From contig NZ_QWVS01000015.1 of the NCBI RefSeq assembly GCF_003570725.1, forward strand, positions 62,001 through 126,000: a stretch of 64,000 nucleotides of DNA, written 5' to 3'. How positions within the stretch are numbered: the stretch's first letter is position 1; each line of letters opens with the position of its first letter. The notes beneath the pieces were generated by a model. That model was given only the letters and a program-made list of their open reading frames with translations, made no database searches and was not told where the DNA came from. The stretch is from Peribacillus asahii (GTDB lineage Bacteria > Bacillota > Bacilli > Bacillales > DSM-1321). A program made the translations under genes and the position numbers. Below are positions 54,160 through 62,911 of this stretch, piece after piece.

Positions 54160-55479
54160 CTATGATCGATCAAGCAATTGACAAGTTAACATCGCTTTAC
54201 CAACCAATTTTCCTTGATTAAATACTTCAACATCGACTTTCCCAAACTTCCGCCCAACATCCAGCACGCGCGGCTGAACATCTAATGTGCTATCAATTTG
54301 AACTGGTTTGATGAAGTAAATTGTCATATTTTCAACAACTAGATCTCCGCGCTTATAGTTTTTTAATATACGGTTCGCAGAGTCTGTAACTATTGTCGTA
54401 AACACCCCAGTCGAAATCGTTCCTAAATAGTTCGTCATTTGGGGTGTAACACCATAGCTATAAACTTCTTCACCTTTCCCTCGACTTTCAGACATCACAA
54501 GCTGCCCTGTAATCGTATCATCAATCGTCTCTCCAACTTGAGGTTGTCGATGACTCATCTGCAACGCTTTCAAAACATCTTGACGACTAACAATCCCTTG
54601 TAATACAAGATTATCATTCACAACAGGAAGTAATTCAATCCCTTCCCATACCATCATATGAGCAGAAGAAGCAACGCTCATTTTATCTCCTACTGTCATC
54701 GGGTTTTTCGTCATAACTTTTTCAATCAACGTATCTTCTTCTTGTCCCATAATATCTTTCGATGTCACAATACCTTGCACTTTCATATTCTCATCAACAA
54801 CTGGGAATCGACCATGACCTGTTTCCTGATTTAATTCATGCCATTTTTTCACGCAATCGTTCGAGGCTAAGAAGGAAGTCTCGTTAACTGGGGTTAAAAT
54901 ATCTTCTACCAACAAAATTTCTTTTTTAATTAGTTGATCGTAAATCGCACGGTTAATCATCGTCGCGACTGTAAATGTATCATACGTACTCGAAATGACA
55001 GGCATTTCTAATTCATCAGCCAGCTTTTTTACATGCTCTTCTGTATCAAAGCCACCTGTAATTAACACAGCCGCTCCAGCTTTTAATGCGTGCTCATGAG
55101 CTTGTGTTCGATTTCCGACGATTAACAAGTTTCCTGCTTCCGTATACCTCATCATCGCATCAAGCTTCATCGCCCCGATGACAAACTTATTTAATGTTTT
55201 ATGAAGACCTGATTTTCCACCAAGCACTTGTCCGTCTACAATATTTACAACCTCTGCAAAGGTTAGCTTCTCAATGTTTTCTTTTTTCTTTCTCTCAATT
55301 CTAATCGTGCCTACACGCTCAATTGAGCTTACATAGCCTTGGTTCTCAGCTTCCTTAATAGCACGGTAAGCTGTACCTTCACTAACATGCAATGCTTTAG
55401 CAATCTGTCGGACAGAAATTTTCTCTCCAACCGGCAGCTCATCAATATATTTTAAAATTTGTTCATGCTTAGTAGCCAA
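54160..55479 (-). CDS. ytoI: Multidomain regulator YtoI (HTH-DRTGG-CBS-hotdog)
   Basis: A predicted cytoplasmic regulator. Domains in order: GntR-like winged helix (about 1-65, SVRQIAKALHVSEGTAYRAI), DRTGG domain (about 75-185), two CBS motifs (about 190-310; FPVVDENMKVQGIVTSKDIM and LLPVVNDNLVLQGIVSRQDV) that usually bind adenine nucleotides, and a C-terminal hotdog thioesterase-like domain (about 330-435). Substrate and targets are unknown. I prefer TTG 55479 as start (GGGTGAAGAGC upstream; reading LATKHEQILKYIDELP); the longer frame starts at GTG 55497. Length then is 439 residues. It stands next to ytpI and nrnA as in Bacillus subtilis. Confidence 0.88.
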   Translation of the reverse strand: MATKHEQILKYIDELPVGEKISVRQIAKALHVSEGTAYRAIKEAENQGYVSSIERVGTIRIERKKKENIEKLTFAEVVNIVDGQVLGGKSGLHKTLNKFVIGAMKLDAMMRYTEAGNLLIVGNRTQAHEHALKAGAAVLITGGFDTEEHVKKLADELEMPVISSTYDTFTVATMINRAIYDQLIKKEILLVEDILTPVNETSFLASNDCVKKWHELNQETGHGRFPVVDENMKVQGIVTSKDIMGQEEDTLIEKVMTKNPMTVGDKMSVASSAHMMVWEGIELLPVVNDNLVLQGIVSRQDVLKALQMSHRQPQVGETIDDTITGQLVMSESRGKGEEVYSYGVTPQMTNYLGTISTGVFTTIVTDSANRILKNYKRGDLVVENMTIYFIKPVQIDSTLDVQPRVLDVGRKFGKVDVEVFNQGKLVGKAMLTCQLLDRS

Positions 55480-55546
55480 GCTCTTCACCCTTTTCACGGT
55501 ATTCCTATTTTTTTATTATAAGGCGAAGTAGCCAATTTCACAAATC

Positions 55547-55777
55547 CTAGGAATAATGATGCATTTTTTTGTATTCCTTTTTCTTTATTGGCTTACGCTT
55601 GCTTTTCGGTGAATATAATAAAGCTGTTAAATTTCCAGCAATCGTACATAAAGCAAATAGGAGCCAGCTTGCCGCAAATAAACCCTCTGCTCCCCCTGCT
55701 TGTAACGACAAACGCGGCACCGCATAATACAGCATCACACCACATAGCAACAAACATAACAATAATCGCTGTTTCAT
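55547..55777 (-). CDS. Small two-span membrane protein, unknown
   Basis: A 76-residue frame with a signal-like hydrophobic N-terminus (about 3-19, RLLLCLLLCGVMLYYAV), a short outer loop (LSLQAGGAEGL) and a second hydrophobic span (about 34-55), then a strongly basic cytoplasmic tail (PKSKRKPIKKKEYKK). It is not recognised. A good ribosome binding site (AGGGGGA) precedes the ATG. It lies between ytkL and ytoI on the same strand and may be co-transcribed with ytoI. The topology and ribosome binding site make it likely real. Confidence 0.6.
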   Translation of the reverse strand: MKQRLLLCLLLCGVMLYYAVPRLSLQAGGAEGLFAASWLLFALCTIAGNLTALLYSPKSKRKPIKKKEYKKMHHYS

Positions 55778-55816
55778 CCTATTCCCCCTTTTTTTACATA
55801 AATATGCTTATTTTAT

Positions 55817-55860
55817 AAAAAAAGAAGCAGTCACGTTCATTTAGAACGTGACTGCTTTCT
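55817..55860 (-). terminator. Terminator of ytkL
   Basis: AGCAGTCACGTTC and GAACGTGACTGCT form a 13-bp stem on the minus strand with a 5-base loop, followed by a T-rich tail. Confidence 0.9.
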
Positions 55861-55863
55861 GAA

Positions 55864-56544
55864 TTATAGCTCAATGATATCTCCAACTTCCATAATCCTA
55901 CCGTTTCCTGCTTCCAACAATTCAAGAAAGCGATTCGGATCTTGTTTAATCGGTGGAAATGTATTGTAATGAATAGGAACAACCGTTTTAGCCTGCAGTA
56001 ATTTAGCTGCTACAGCTGCATCCTCTGGTCCCATTGTAAAATTATCCCCAATCGGAATAAATGCTAAATCGATAGCATGTTTATCGCCTATTAACTTCAT
56101 ATCAGAATACAATGCCGTATCCCCGACATGGTAAATCGTTTTTCCTTCTGCCGAGAAAACCACTCCCGCAGGCATGCCTAAGTAAATAATTTGCTCATCT
56201 ACTGTCATATAGCCTGTACTATGAAAAGCTGGCGTTAATGTCACTTTGCCAAAATCAAATTCATAGCTCCCGCCAATATTCATACCGTGAGTACGTACCC
56301 CTTGCCAGCCTAGATAAGTCGCAAGTTCAGCAATTCCCACTACAAGTGCATCATGCTTCTTTGCAAGCTCAAGCGTATCACCAACATGATCGCTATGACC
56401 ATGTGTCAAAATAATAACATCTGGCTTTACATCCTCAACACGTAAATCCGTTAATGAATTCCCCGTAATAAATGGATCAAATAAAATGGTTTTCCCATTT
56501 GTTTCAACTTGCACAACAGCATGTCCATGAAAAGATACTTTCAT
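55864..56544 (-). CDS. ytkL: Metallo-beta-lactamase fold hydrolase YtkL (UPF0173)
   Basis: A 226-residue metal-dependent hydrolase of unknown substrate. The fold signature [12 protein letters not shown] lies near residue 45-56, with further ligands in [10 protein letters not shown] near 110, [10 protein letters not shown] near 137 and [10 protein letters not shown] near 195. The N-terminus [17 protein letters not shown] is typical of the UPF0173 family. It is divergent from the M24 peptidase gene. In the family, RNA or small phosphoester substrates have been proposed without firm proof. Confidence 0.9.
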   Translation of the reverse strand: MKVSFHGHAVVQVETNGKTILFDPFITGNSLTDLRVEDVKPDVIILTHGHSDHVGDTLELAKKHDALVVGIAELATYLGWQGVRTHGMNIGGSYEFDFGKVTLTPAFHSTGYMTVDEQIIYLGMPAGVVFSAEGKTIYHVGDTALYSDMKLIGDKHAIDLAFIPIGDNFTMGPEDAAVAAKLLQAKTVVPIHYNTFPPIKQDPNRFLELLEAGNGRIMEVGDIIEL

Positions 56545-56668
56545 TCTTCCACACTCCTTATCTTTTTGTCCCTCTTACATATTCTTTTTTTATCTTACAA
56601 ATCCTCTAACATTTACATTCATTTTATCTCTTGATAAGGTAAATCTATACTTTTTTGGAGGGATTTCT

Positions 56669-57766
56669 ATGAATGATAGGATAACCGAATTACAAAGCTG
56701 GTTGCAAGTAAATAACCTAGACGCAGCTTTTCTAACAGCACCTGATACGATTTTTTATTGCAGTGGATTTCAAAGCGACCCGCATGAAAGGTTGCTGTCC
56801 CTCTTTATTTTTCAAAATCATGAGCCTTTCCTTGTTTGTCCGCAAATGGAGGTCGCAGAGGCAAAACATGCCGGTTGGACCGCTGAAATCATTGGCTATA
56901 ATGATATTGAAAATCCTTGGGAAAAAATGTCCGAAGCTGTGCGCAAAAGAAAACTAACACTTTCATACTTAGCCATTCAAAAAGAGCATCTGAACGTCGA
57001 AAGATTTGAACATCTCACACACTATTTCGCAGCTCCTGCTCTCGTTTCTGTCGAGGAAAAATTACGTCAAATGCGCATGATTAAAACAGAAAGTGAACTC
57101 AACAACTTACGCGAAGCCTGTCGTCTGGCCGACATGGCGGTGGACATTGGTGTTCATGAAATAAAAGAAGGCAAAACAGAAATAGAAATCGTTGCGGCCA
57201 TCGAGTATGAAATGAAAAAAAGCGGCGTTCGTGATTTTTCTTTTTCCACCATGGTTCTCACAGGCACAAATACCGCTTCCCCGCATGGGACACCAGGAAT
57301 GACAAAAGTAAAGCGGGGTGACCTTGTTCTATTCGATTTAGGCATTGTATATGAAGGATATTGCTCAGATATTACTCGAACAATCGCCTATGGCGATATA
57401 AGCGACAAACAAGCGGATATATATGAAACAGTCCGAAGAGCTCAAGAAGCCGCTATTAGTGTAAGTAAACCAGGAGCAACATGCAAAGACCTCGACATCA
57501 CAGCACGAACAATCATCCATGACAAAGGATATGGTGCATACTTCCCACACCGCCTCGGTCATGGACTTGGCCTCAGCGTTCATGAATACCCATCCTTAAC
57601 CGAAACAAATGAACTTGTCTTACAACAAGGAATGGTATATACGATTGAACCCGGCATCTATGTACCAAACATAGCGGGAGTTCGTATTGAAGATGATATT
57701 TATATCACCGACAAAGGCTGTGAAATATTAACAAAGTATCCGAAAGCGCTACAAATCATTCAATAA
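56669..57766 (+). CDS. M24 family Xaa-Pro peptidase
   Basis: A metallopeptidase cleaving proline-containing peptides in the cytoplasm. The N-terminal creatinase-like domain (1-125) is followed by the pita-bread domain with all five metal ligands: FDLGIVYEGYCSDITRT (two Asp, near 222-238), HGLGLSVHEYPSL (His, near 295-307), TIEPGIYVP (Glu, near 329) and GVRIEDDIYI (Glu, near 343). The length of 365 residues is close to YqhT/YkvY-type dipeptidases. GGAGG lies 8 bases before the ATG. Dipeptidase versus aminopeptidase cannot be decided from the sequence. Confidence 0.9.
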   Translation: MNDRITELQSWLQVNNLDAAFLTAPDTIFYCSGFQSDPHERLLSLFIFQNHEPFLVCPQMEVAEAKHAGWTAEIIGYNDIENPWEKMSEAVRKRKLTLSYLAIQKEHLNVERFEHLTHYFAAPALVSVEEKLRQMRMIKTESELNNLREACRLADMAVDIGVHEIKEGKTEIEIVAAIEYEMKKSGVRDFSFSTMVLTGTNTASPHGTPGMTKVKRGDLVLFDLGIVYEGYCSDITRTIAYGDISDKQADIYETVRRAQEAAISVSKPGATCKDLDITARTIIHDKGYGAYFPHRLGHGLGLSVHEYPSLTETNELVLQQGMVYTIEPGIYVPNIAGVRIEDDIYITDKGCEILTKYPKALQIIQ

Positions 57767-57864
57767 TTGAATAATGAACCGCTTTCAAAATTCACTAAAT
57801 TGTTACAAATCACCCATAATTTCTAATGTATAATAAGGGTATAAAAGAGGAGGAGATTATTACT

Positions 57865-58308
57865 ATGAGTACTTATAAAAACATTTTAGTAGCTGTTGAC
57901 GGCTCACAAGAAGCAGAATGGGCACTACAAAAAGCAGTTACGATTGCAAAAAATGACAATGCTACACTCGTTTTAGCTCACGTAATTGATACAAGAAATT
58001 ATCCAACAATCGAAGCATATGACACAACAATCCGCGATCGTTCTGAAACATTCGCTAATGATTTAATTAAAAAATATAAAGAGCAAGCGGAAGCAGCTGG
58101 CGTAACGAATGTTGTTGGTGATATTGTCCTCGGTTCTCCTAAAGGACAAATCTCAAAAGACTTGCCGAAGAAACATAACATTGATTTAATTGTCTGTGGG
58201 GCAACAGGATTAAACGTTGTAGAACGGTTCCTAATTGGCAGTGTATCTGAAAGCGTTGTTCGCCACGCACGTTGTGACGTTATGATTGTCCGTACTGAAG
58301 AAGCATAA
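57865..58308 (+). CDS. Universal stress protein UspA family
   Basis: A 147-residue single-domain universal stress protein. It starts STYKNILVAVDGSQEAEWAL and has the ATP-binding signature VCGATGLNVVERFLIGSVSE near residue 112-131, followed by VVRHARCDVMIVR, so nucleotide binding is expected. The start at 57865 lies 9 bases after GGAGGAG; the 13 upstream codons include the ribosome binding site. It is a single-gene unit between the M24 peptidase and the convergent argH. The exact stress role is unknown. Confidence 0.93.
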   Translation: MSTYKNILVAVDGSQEAEWALQKAVTIAKNDNATLVLAHVIDTRNYPTIEAYDTTIRDRSETFANDLIKKYKEQAEAAGVTNVVGDIVLGSPKGQISKDLPKKHNIDLIVCGATGLNVVERFLIGSVSESVVRHARCDVMIVRTEEA

Positions 58309-58330
58309 GCCAAATAAATAATCCTTAAAT

Positions 58331-58379
58331 AAAAAATAAGCCTCTAGAACCCTTTTGGTAGCTTAGAGGCTTATTTTTA
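58331..58379. terminator. Bidirectional terminator uspA/argH
   Basis: AATAAGCCTCTA and TAGAGGCTTATT form a 12-bp stem with T runs on both strands between convergent genes. Confidence 0.88.
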
Positions 58380-59759
58380 TTATGCTTGTAAAAGCTTTTC
58401 GCCTTTTTCAATTGCAAGTTTTACTTGAGCAAAGCCCGTTCCACCTGCACTGTTACGGCGTTTAACTGCTTCATATGGGTTAAGAGCCACATAAATATCT
58501 TCTTCAAATAGTTGTGACGCTTCTTTAAACTGTTCTAATGAAAGATCTGCTAAATAGCATCCTTGTTGTACACAGAACAAGACAAGCTTCCCAACTACTT
58601 CATGTGCTTCTCTAAACGGCATCCCCTTCGAAGCTAAGTAGTCCGCTAATTCTGTTGCATTGGAAAAATCATTTTTCGTTGCTTTTTCCATAACATCCGT
58701 TCTGACTTTCATCGTAGAAATCATGCCAGCGAAGATTTTTAACGAACCAACAACGGTTTTAACTGTATCAAAAACGCCTTCCTTATCCTCTTGCATATCT
58801 TTGTTATACGCAAGTGGCAGACCTTTTAACACTGTTAATAACCCCGTTAAGTTCCCGTATACGCGACCTGTTTTACCGCGAATCAATTCGGCCATATCAG
58901 GATTTTTCTTTTGTGGCATAATACTGCTTCCTGTAGAGAAAGCATCATCTAATTCGATGAATTGGAACTCTTGGCTAGACCATAGAATAATCTCTTCACT
59001 AAAGCGTGATAGATGCATCATCATCGTTGCACTGTTGCTTAAAAACTCCAGCGCAAAATCACGATCACTAACTGCATCTAAACTGTTTTCATAGATACCG
59101 TCGAACCCTAACAATTCCGCACTTAAATGACGATCGATTGGGAAAGTTGTCCCAGCGAGTGCACCTGCACCAAGCGGTGAAATATTAATTCGTTTTAAAC
59201 TTTCTGTAAAGCGTTGTTTATCGCGCTCTAACATCCAGAAATACGCCATTAAATGATGGGCAAACGAAATTGGCTGTGCACGTTGTAAATGTGTATAGCC
59301 AGGAATCAGTGTTTCTACATTCACTTTCGCCTGTTCTAAAATCGCTTCTTGTAAGTTTTTAATTAACTTTACAACATCGTTCGTTTGATTGCGCAAATAC
59401 AAGTGAAGATCGGTTGCAACTTGGTCATTACGGCTGCGGCCTGTGTGAAGCTTTCCACCAACTGGACCAATTTCGTTAATTAGCATACTTTCAAGATTAA
59501 GATGGATATCTTCCATCTCAACCTTAAAAGTTAATTCACCGTTCTCAGCTTTCGCTTGTAAACCTTTTAGACCGGCAATAATTTTGTTTACATCTTCTTC
59601 TGGTAAGATTCCAGTCTGCTTGAGCATCGTAACGTGAGCCAGGCTGCCTTGAATATCTTCAAGAACAAGCTCCTGATCAAATGAAATGGAAGCTCCAAAC
59701 TCGTCTACCCATTCTTCAGCAGACTTTGTAAATCTTCCTCCCCAAAGTTTGCTGCTCAC
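58380..59759 (-). CDS. argH: Argininosuccinate lyase
   Basis: Splits argininosuccinate into arginine and fumarate, the last step of arginine synthesis. It belongs to the fumarase/aspartase superfamily, like AspA in this window: [15 protein letters not shown] near residue 110, TPGYTHLQ-type [18 protein letters not shown] near 155, and [16 protein letters not shown] near 279 with the catalytic Ser. The length of 459 residues is normal. The start is GTG at 59759, overlapping the argG stop as GTGA, so translation is coupled. N-terminus SSKLWGGRF is typical. Confidence 0.97.
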   Translation of the reverse strand: MSSKLWGGRFTKSAEEWVDEFGASISFDQELVLEDIQGSLAHVTMLKQTGILPEEDVNKIIAGLKGLQAKAENGELTFKVEMEDIHLNLESMLINEIGPVGGKLHTGRSRNDQVATDLHLYLRNQTNDVVKLIKNLQEAILEQAKVNVETLIPGYTHLQRAQPISFAHHLMAYFWMLERDKQRFTESLKRINISPLGAGALAGTTFPIDRHLSAELLGFDGIYENSLDAVSDRDFALEFLSNSATMMMHLSRFSEEIILWSSQEFQFIELDDAFSTGSSIMPQKKNPDMAELIRGKTGRVYGNLTGLLTVLKGLPLAYNKDMQEDKEGVFDTVKTVVGSLKIFAGMISTMKVRTDVMEKATKNDFSNATELADYLASKGMPFREAHEVVGKLVLFCVQQGCYLADLSLEQFKEASQLFEEDIYVALNPYEAVKRRNSAGGTGFAQVKLAIEKGEKLLQA

Positions 59760-60961
59760 ACTGTCACCTTCTTGTTGTTCACCATGCTGTTTACTGCTGT
59801 TGGAAGACCAAAGATTTTAATAAAACCAACCGCTGCATCGTGATCGAACTCATCTTCTTTTGTATATGTTGCTAATTTCTCATCATATAGAGAGTACTCT
59901 GATTTTCTTCCTTCTACAATTGCATGACCTTTGAAGAATTTCACACGTACTGTACCTGTTACAGTTTTTTGTGTTTCTGCTAAGAACGCAACTAATGCAT
60001 CGCGAAGTGGAGAGAACCAAAGACCATCATAAATCAATTCTGAAAGTTTCTTTTCAATAACTGGTTTAAAATGAGCTACATCTTTAACAAGTGTAATATC
60101 TTCTAACTCTTTGTGCGCTTTAATTAATGTCATAGCAGCAGGAGCTTCATATACTTCACGTGACTTAATCCCAACTAAACGGTTTTCTACATGATCAATA
60201 CGTCCAACACCGTGTTTACCAGCAATTCCATTTAATTCAAGGATAAGTTCAGCTAGTTTATAAGATTTTCCGTCTAGTGTAACTGGAACACCTTGTTCAA
60301 AGCCAATTTCAACAACATCTGGAGTGTCAGGAGTATTTTCTAAAGCAGTTGTTAATTCATATGCATCTTCAGGTGGTGCTGCCCATGGATCTTCAAGAAT
60401 TCCACATTCATTTGCTCTTCCCCATAGGTTTTGGTCAATTGAATATGGACTTGCTAAGCCGATTGGAACAGGAATACCATTCTCTTGTGCATATTCAATT
60501 TCTTCTTCACGAGACCATTTCCACTCACGAACTGGTGCAAGAACTTCTAAATCTGGATTTAACGCTTTAATAGAAACTTCGAAACGCACTTGGTCATTAC
60601 CTTTTCCCGTACATCCATGTGCTACTGCAACTGCATTTTCAGCTTCTGCAACTTCCACTAATTTTTTTGCAATAAGTGGGCGAGAAAGAGCTGATACTAG
60701 TGGATATTTTTGTTCATATAAAGTGTGTGCTTGAAGAGAAATTAATGCATATTCTTCTGCAAATTCATCTTTCGCATCAATTACATATGAACTAACTGCA
60801 CCAACTGTAATTGCTTTTTCTTTAATAAAGTCAAGGTCTTTTCCTTCCCCAACATCTAAACAACAAGCTACTACATCGTACCCTTTATTTTGTAACCATT
60901 TAATTGCAACGGAAGTATCAAGACCTCCGGAATATGCTAAAACAATCTTTGGATTTGCCAT
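59756..60961 (-). CDS. argG: Argininosuccinate synthase
   Basis: Joins citrulline and aspartate with ATP to make argininosuccinate. The N-type P-loop [15 protein letters not shown] is at residues 9-23; [14 protein letters not shown] near 113 and the citrulline-binding region [18 protein letters not shown] near 171 are present. The length of 401 residues is normal. It heads the argG-argH operon, with two ARG boxes and a promoter upstream, so repression by ArgR/AhrC with arginine is expected. AAAGGGA precedes the ATG. Confidence 0.98.
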   Translation of the reverse strand: MANPKIVLAYSGGLDTSVAIKWLQNKGYDVVACCLDVGEGKDLDFIKEKAITVGAVSSYVIDAKDEFAEEYALISLQAHTLYEQKYPLVSALSRPLIAKKLVEVAEAENAVAVAHGCTGKGNDQVRFEVSIKALNPDLEVLAPVREWKWSREEEIEYAQENGIPVPIGLASPYSIDQNLWGRANECGILEDPWAAPPEDAYELTTALENTPDTPDVVEIGFEQGVPVTLDGKSYKLAELILELNGIAGKHGVGRIDHVENRLVGIKSREVYEAPAAMTLIKAHKELEDITLVKDVAHFKPVIEKKLSELIYDGLWFSPLRDALVAFLAETQKTVTGTVRVKFFKGHAIVEGRKSEYSLYDEKLATYTKEDEFDHDAAVGFIKIFGLPTAVNSMVNNKKVTV

Positions 60962-60982
60962 TTTTTCATCGTCCCTTTCGTT

Positions 60983-61020
60983 GTGAATAAAAATTCATGC
61001 GTTGTTATTTTTATTCAATC
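60983..61020 (-). promoter_or_regulatory. ARG boxes (ArgR/AhrC operator) of argGH
   Basis: On the minus strand CATGAATTTTTATTCAC (60999-60983) and GATTGAATAAAAATAAC (61020-61004) are two adjacent 17-base boxes resembling the consensus CATGAATAAAAATKCAAK. Both lie just downstream of the -10, the usual arrangement for repression. Confidence 0.8.
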
Positions 61021-61030
61021 TCTGATTAAA

Positions 61031-61059
61031 ACTATACTAGCTTTATAAAAGGAATGCAA
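61031..61059 (-). promoter_or_regulatory. Sigma-A promoter of argGH
   Basis: TTGCAT (61059-61054) and TATAGT (61036-61031) with a 17-base spacer. Confidence 0.75.
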
Positions 61060-61180
61060 GGTCTTTTTTTGGAATTTAAATAATAATTTATTAACAATTT
61101 TAAACACTTGAATTCATAGTCGTGCAGCCCAAAATATTGTACACTAATACTATAAAAATTCAAGATAGGAGCAGCTTACA

Positions 61181-61495
61181 ATGAGTGAACTATTTGTCTT
61201 TGATGAACGCCTCGGAATCGCTCTCCCCTCTCTTAGCCAAGACTGGGATGAATATGAACATGATGTACAACAACAAATTCTTCTGCAATGGGAAAACATT
61301 CGCGGCAGCATTCCAGATCGAATACGTGATTTAGAATCCATTATTAATCAAAAACAAGATGCACTTTCGAATGAAAATAACTTTTCCCGTTCCTGCGAAC
61401 TTAATACAGAAATCGCTGAAATAGCTTCCATCATTAACGATCTCTGGCTCTGGTATCGTACTAATCAACATATAAGTAGTAAAAGACATACTTAA
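61181..61495 (+). CDS. Conserved-looking small acidic protein, unknown
   Basis: A 104-residue soluble protein, acidic and probably mostly helical (EYEHDVQQQILLQWENIRG near 25-43; IRDLESIINQKQDALSNENN near 49-68, a coiled-coil candidate). No signal peptide, membrane span or catalytic motif is seen. I do not recognise the family. AGGAG lies 9 bases before the ATG and a clear terminator follows, so it is a complete single-gene unit, divergent from argG. The coding look is convincing although the function is unknown. Confidence 0.7.
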   Translation: MSELFVFDERLGIALPSLSQDWDEYEHDVQQQILLQWENIRGSIPDRIRDLESIINQKQDALSNENNFSRSCELNTEIAEIASIINDLWLWYRTNQHISSKRHT

Positions 61496-61530
61496 GAAGG
61501 CTACCTAAAAAAATTTAGGTAGCCTCTTTA
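61495..61530 (+). terminator. Terminator after the small gene at 61181
   Basis: GGCTACCTAAA and TTTAGGTAGCC form an 11-bp stem with a 4-base loop, followed by TCTTTA. Confidence 0.85.
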
Positions 61531-61630
61531 TAGTATGAAAAAAGTATATCTAAGGGAACTGAAGGAACAAACAGATCTTCACTAAACATCGCCATTTACT
61601 AAAGGAATCCCGCATAAATATTAAACCGAC

Positions 61631-61738
61631 TTAATTAAAATACTTCGCTAAAATATCACCGAGTATATTAATCCCTAAAACAAATGCTCCAACAACTACA
61701 GTTAAAACGAGGAATTCAAAAATATCAAATTCAAGCAA
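61631..61738 (-). CDS. 35-residue single-span membrane microprotein
   Basis: A short frame starting at TTG 61738, with AGGTGG 4 bases upstream, and reading LEFDIFEFLVLTVVVGAF then VLGINILGDILAKYFN. It has one strongly hydrophobic segment (about residues 9-28) flanked by acidic N-terminus and a short basic C-terminus. I do not recognise it. It lies about 70 bases after the EcsC-family gene on the same strand and could be read with it. The membrane-like composition is unlikely for random intergenic DNA, but at this length chance cannot be excluded. Confidence 0.5.
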   Translation of the reverse strand: MLEFDIFEFLVLTVVVGAFVLGINILGDILAKYFN

Positions 61739-61811
61739 GATGCCACCTCATAACATTGTATTTTCCCATTCTTACATCATACATCAAATCGCTAACGGCT
61801 CTCTTTCCAAA

Positions 61812-62651
61812 TCACGCTTGAAGGTGTTTCTCATACAAATAGCGATATTGATAAAACTTTTGAGCAAATTCACTAACATTACGGGTCACCTGATAATTCA
61901 CACCGGCCCCGATTGCCATACTAATGAGTGGGATACCTTGAAACTGCTTTTTGCGAAACATCGAAATCGCTACTGCTTTCAACAACTGTTTTAATGGTTG
62001 CTCCATCCAACTTGTATTCGTTAACTCTTCATCCCCAATATAAAAATAATCATCTTCCTTAAGCTTCATTTCCTGAATTAATTCTTCCCAAGCCGCTCCC
62101 TGAAGTCGCTTCGGCATCATCCCTGCATGAAACACTTTAAGGGCAAGCATCATTTCTACCGGTGTATTCACCTCATACCCATAGGTCATCGCAATCAACT
62201 GAACAATGCGAACATTAATAACCGTCATCGCCGGAATGTCCCCGCCAAGCAGGAGCAGCCCTCCCGAACCACTCGCTCCGCCTTGAGTAAAAGAATAAAG
62301 TCGATGCTTCGCAATTTGTTGATCGGCTATGTAATTTAACTGATCAATTGTTAACTGATTCAAATCCGTAATAGTTGTAATCTGTTCATCGAATACACGG
62401 GCAGAAGCTAAAATTCTTTCTCTTGCATCGAGCTGAATTTGTGAGCTTTGTACAATGGCATGCAAATGAAACAACCAATTATCTAATTTGTTAAAGAACT
62501 GTTCTTTTGTTTTTTCTGGAAGAAGTGAAAACGTCATCTCTAACGATTTATCATATAACACCGCTAAATCTGTTGACTCATACTGCGAAAGTTTCTTTTC
62601 CCAAATGCTAAGTTCATTCCAAATTTCCTCTTCACGAACGGTCAATCCCAT
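61812..62651 (-). CDS. EcsC family protein
   Basis: A 279-residue protein of the EcsC family, named after the third gene of the ecs ABC transporter locus but here without transporter genes. The glycine-rich hydrophobic segment GGASGSGGLLLLGGDIPAMT near 125-144 and the C-terminal GIPLISMAIGAGVNYQVTR are family hallmarks and may contact the membrane. The function is unknown. The start at ATG 62651 follows AGGAGGG; 24 further upstream codons in frame lack a ribosome binding site. In this region Bacillus subtilis has ackA and ytxK near argGH. Confidence 0.85.
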   Translation of the reverse strand: MGLTVREEEIWNELSIWEKKLSQYESTDLAVLYDKSLEMTFSLLPEKTKEQFFNKLDNWLFHLHAIVQSSQIQLDARERILASARVFDEQITTITDLNQLTIDQLNYIADQQIAKHRLYSFTQGGASGSGGLLLLGGDIPAMTVINVRIVQLIAMTYGYEVNTPVEMMLALKVFHAGMMPKRLQGAAWEELIQEMKLKEDDYFYIGDEELTNTSWMEQPLKQLLKAVAISMFRKKQFQGIPLISMAIGAGVNYQVTRNVSEFAQKFYQYRYLYEKHLQA

Positions 62652-62874
62652 CGTTGGAACCCTCCTTTTAAACCGAATCCCTTCTACTGCAGCCTTATAT
62701 CTATCCTCCAACAAAATCACCATTTATTAACTATTGAGCAAATGATTGGACTTTTTTGTAGTATACCATAGTAAAGTTACTAATTTAAAAAATTGTCTAT
62801 TGTGCAGAATACTTTTAGGAAGTTCTTCATTATTATTTAACCTTTCTAAAACATAAAACGGAATGCATTCATGC

Positions 62875-62906
62875 AAAAAGCCTCCTTTCCAGAAGAAAAG
62901 AAGGCT
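62875..62906 (-). terminator. Terminator of ackA
   Basis: AGCCTTCTTTTC and GGAAAGGAGGCT form an imperfect stem on the minus strand with a 4-base loop, followed by TTTTTGC. Confidence 0.8.
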
Positions 62907-62911
62907 AAGAT

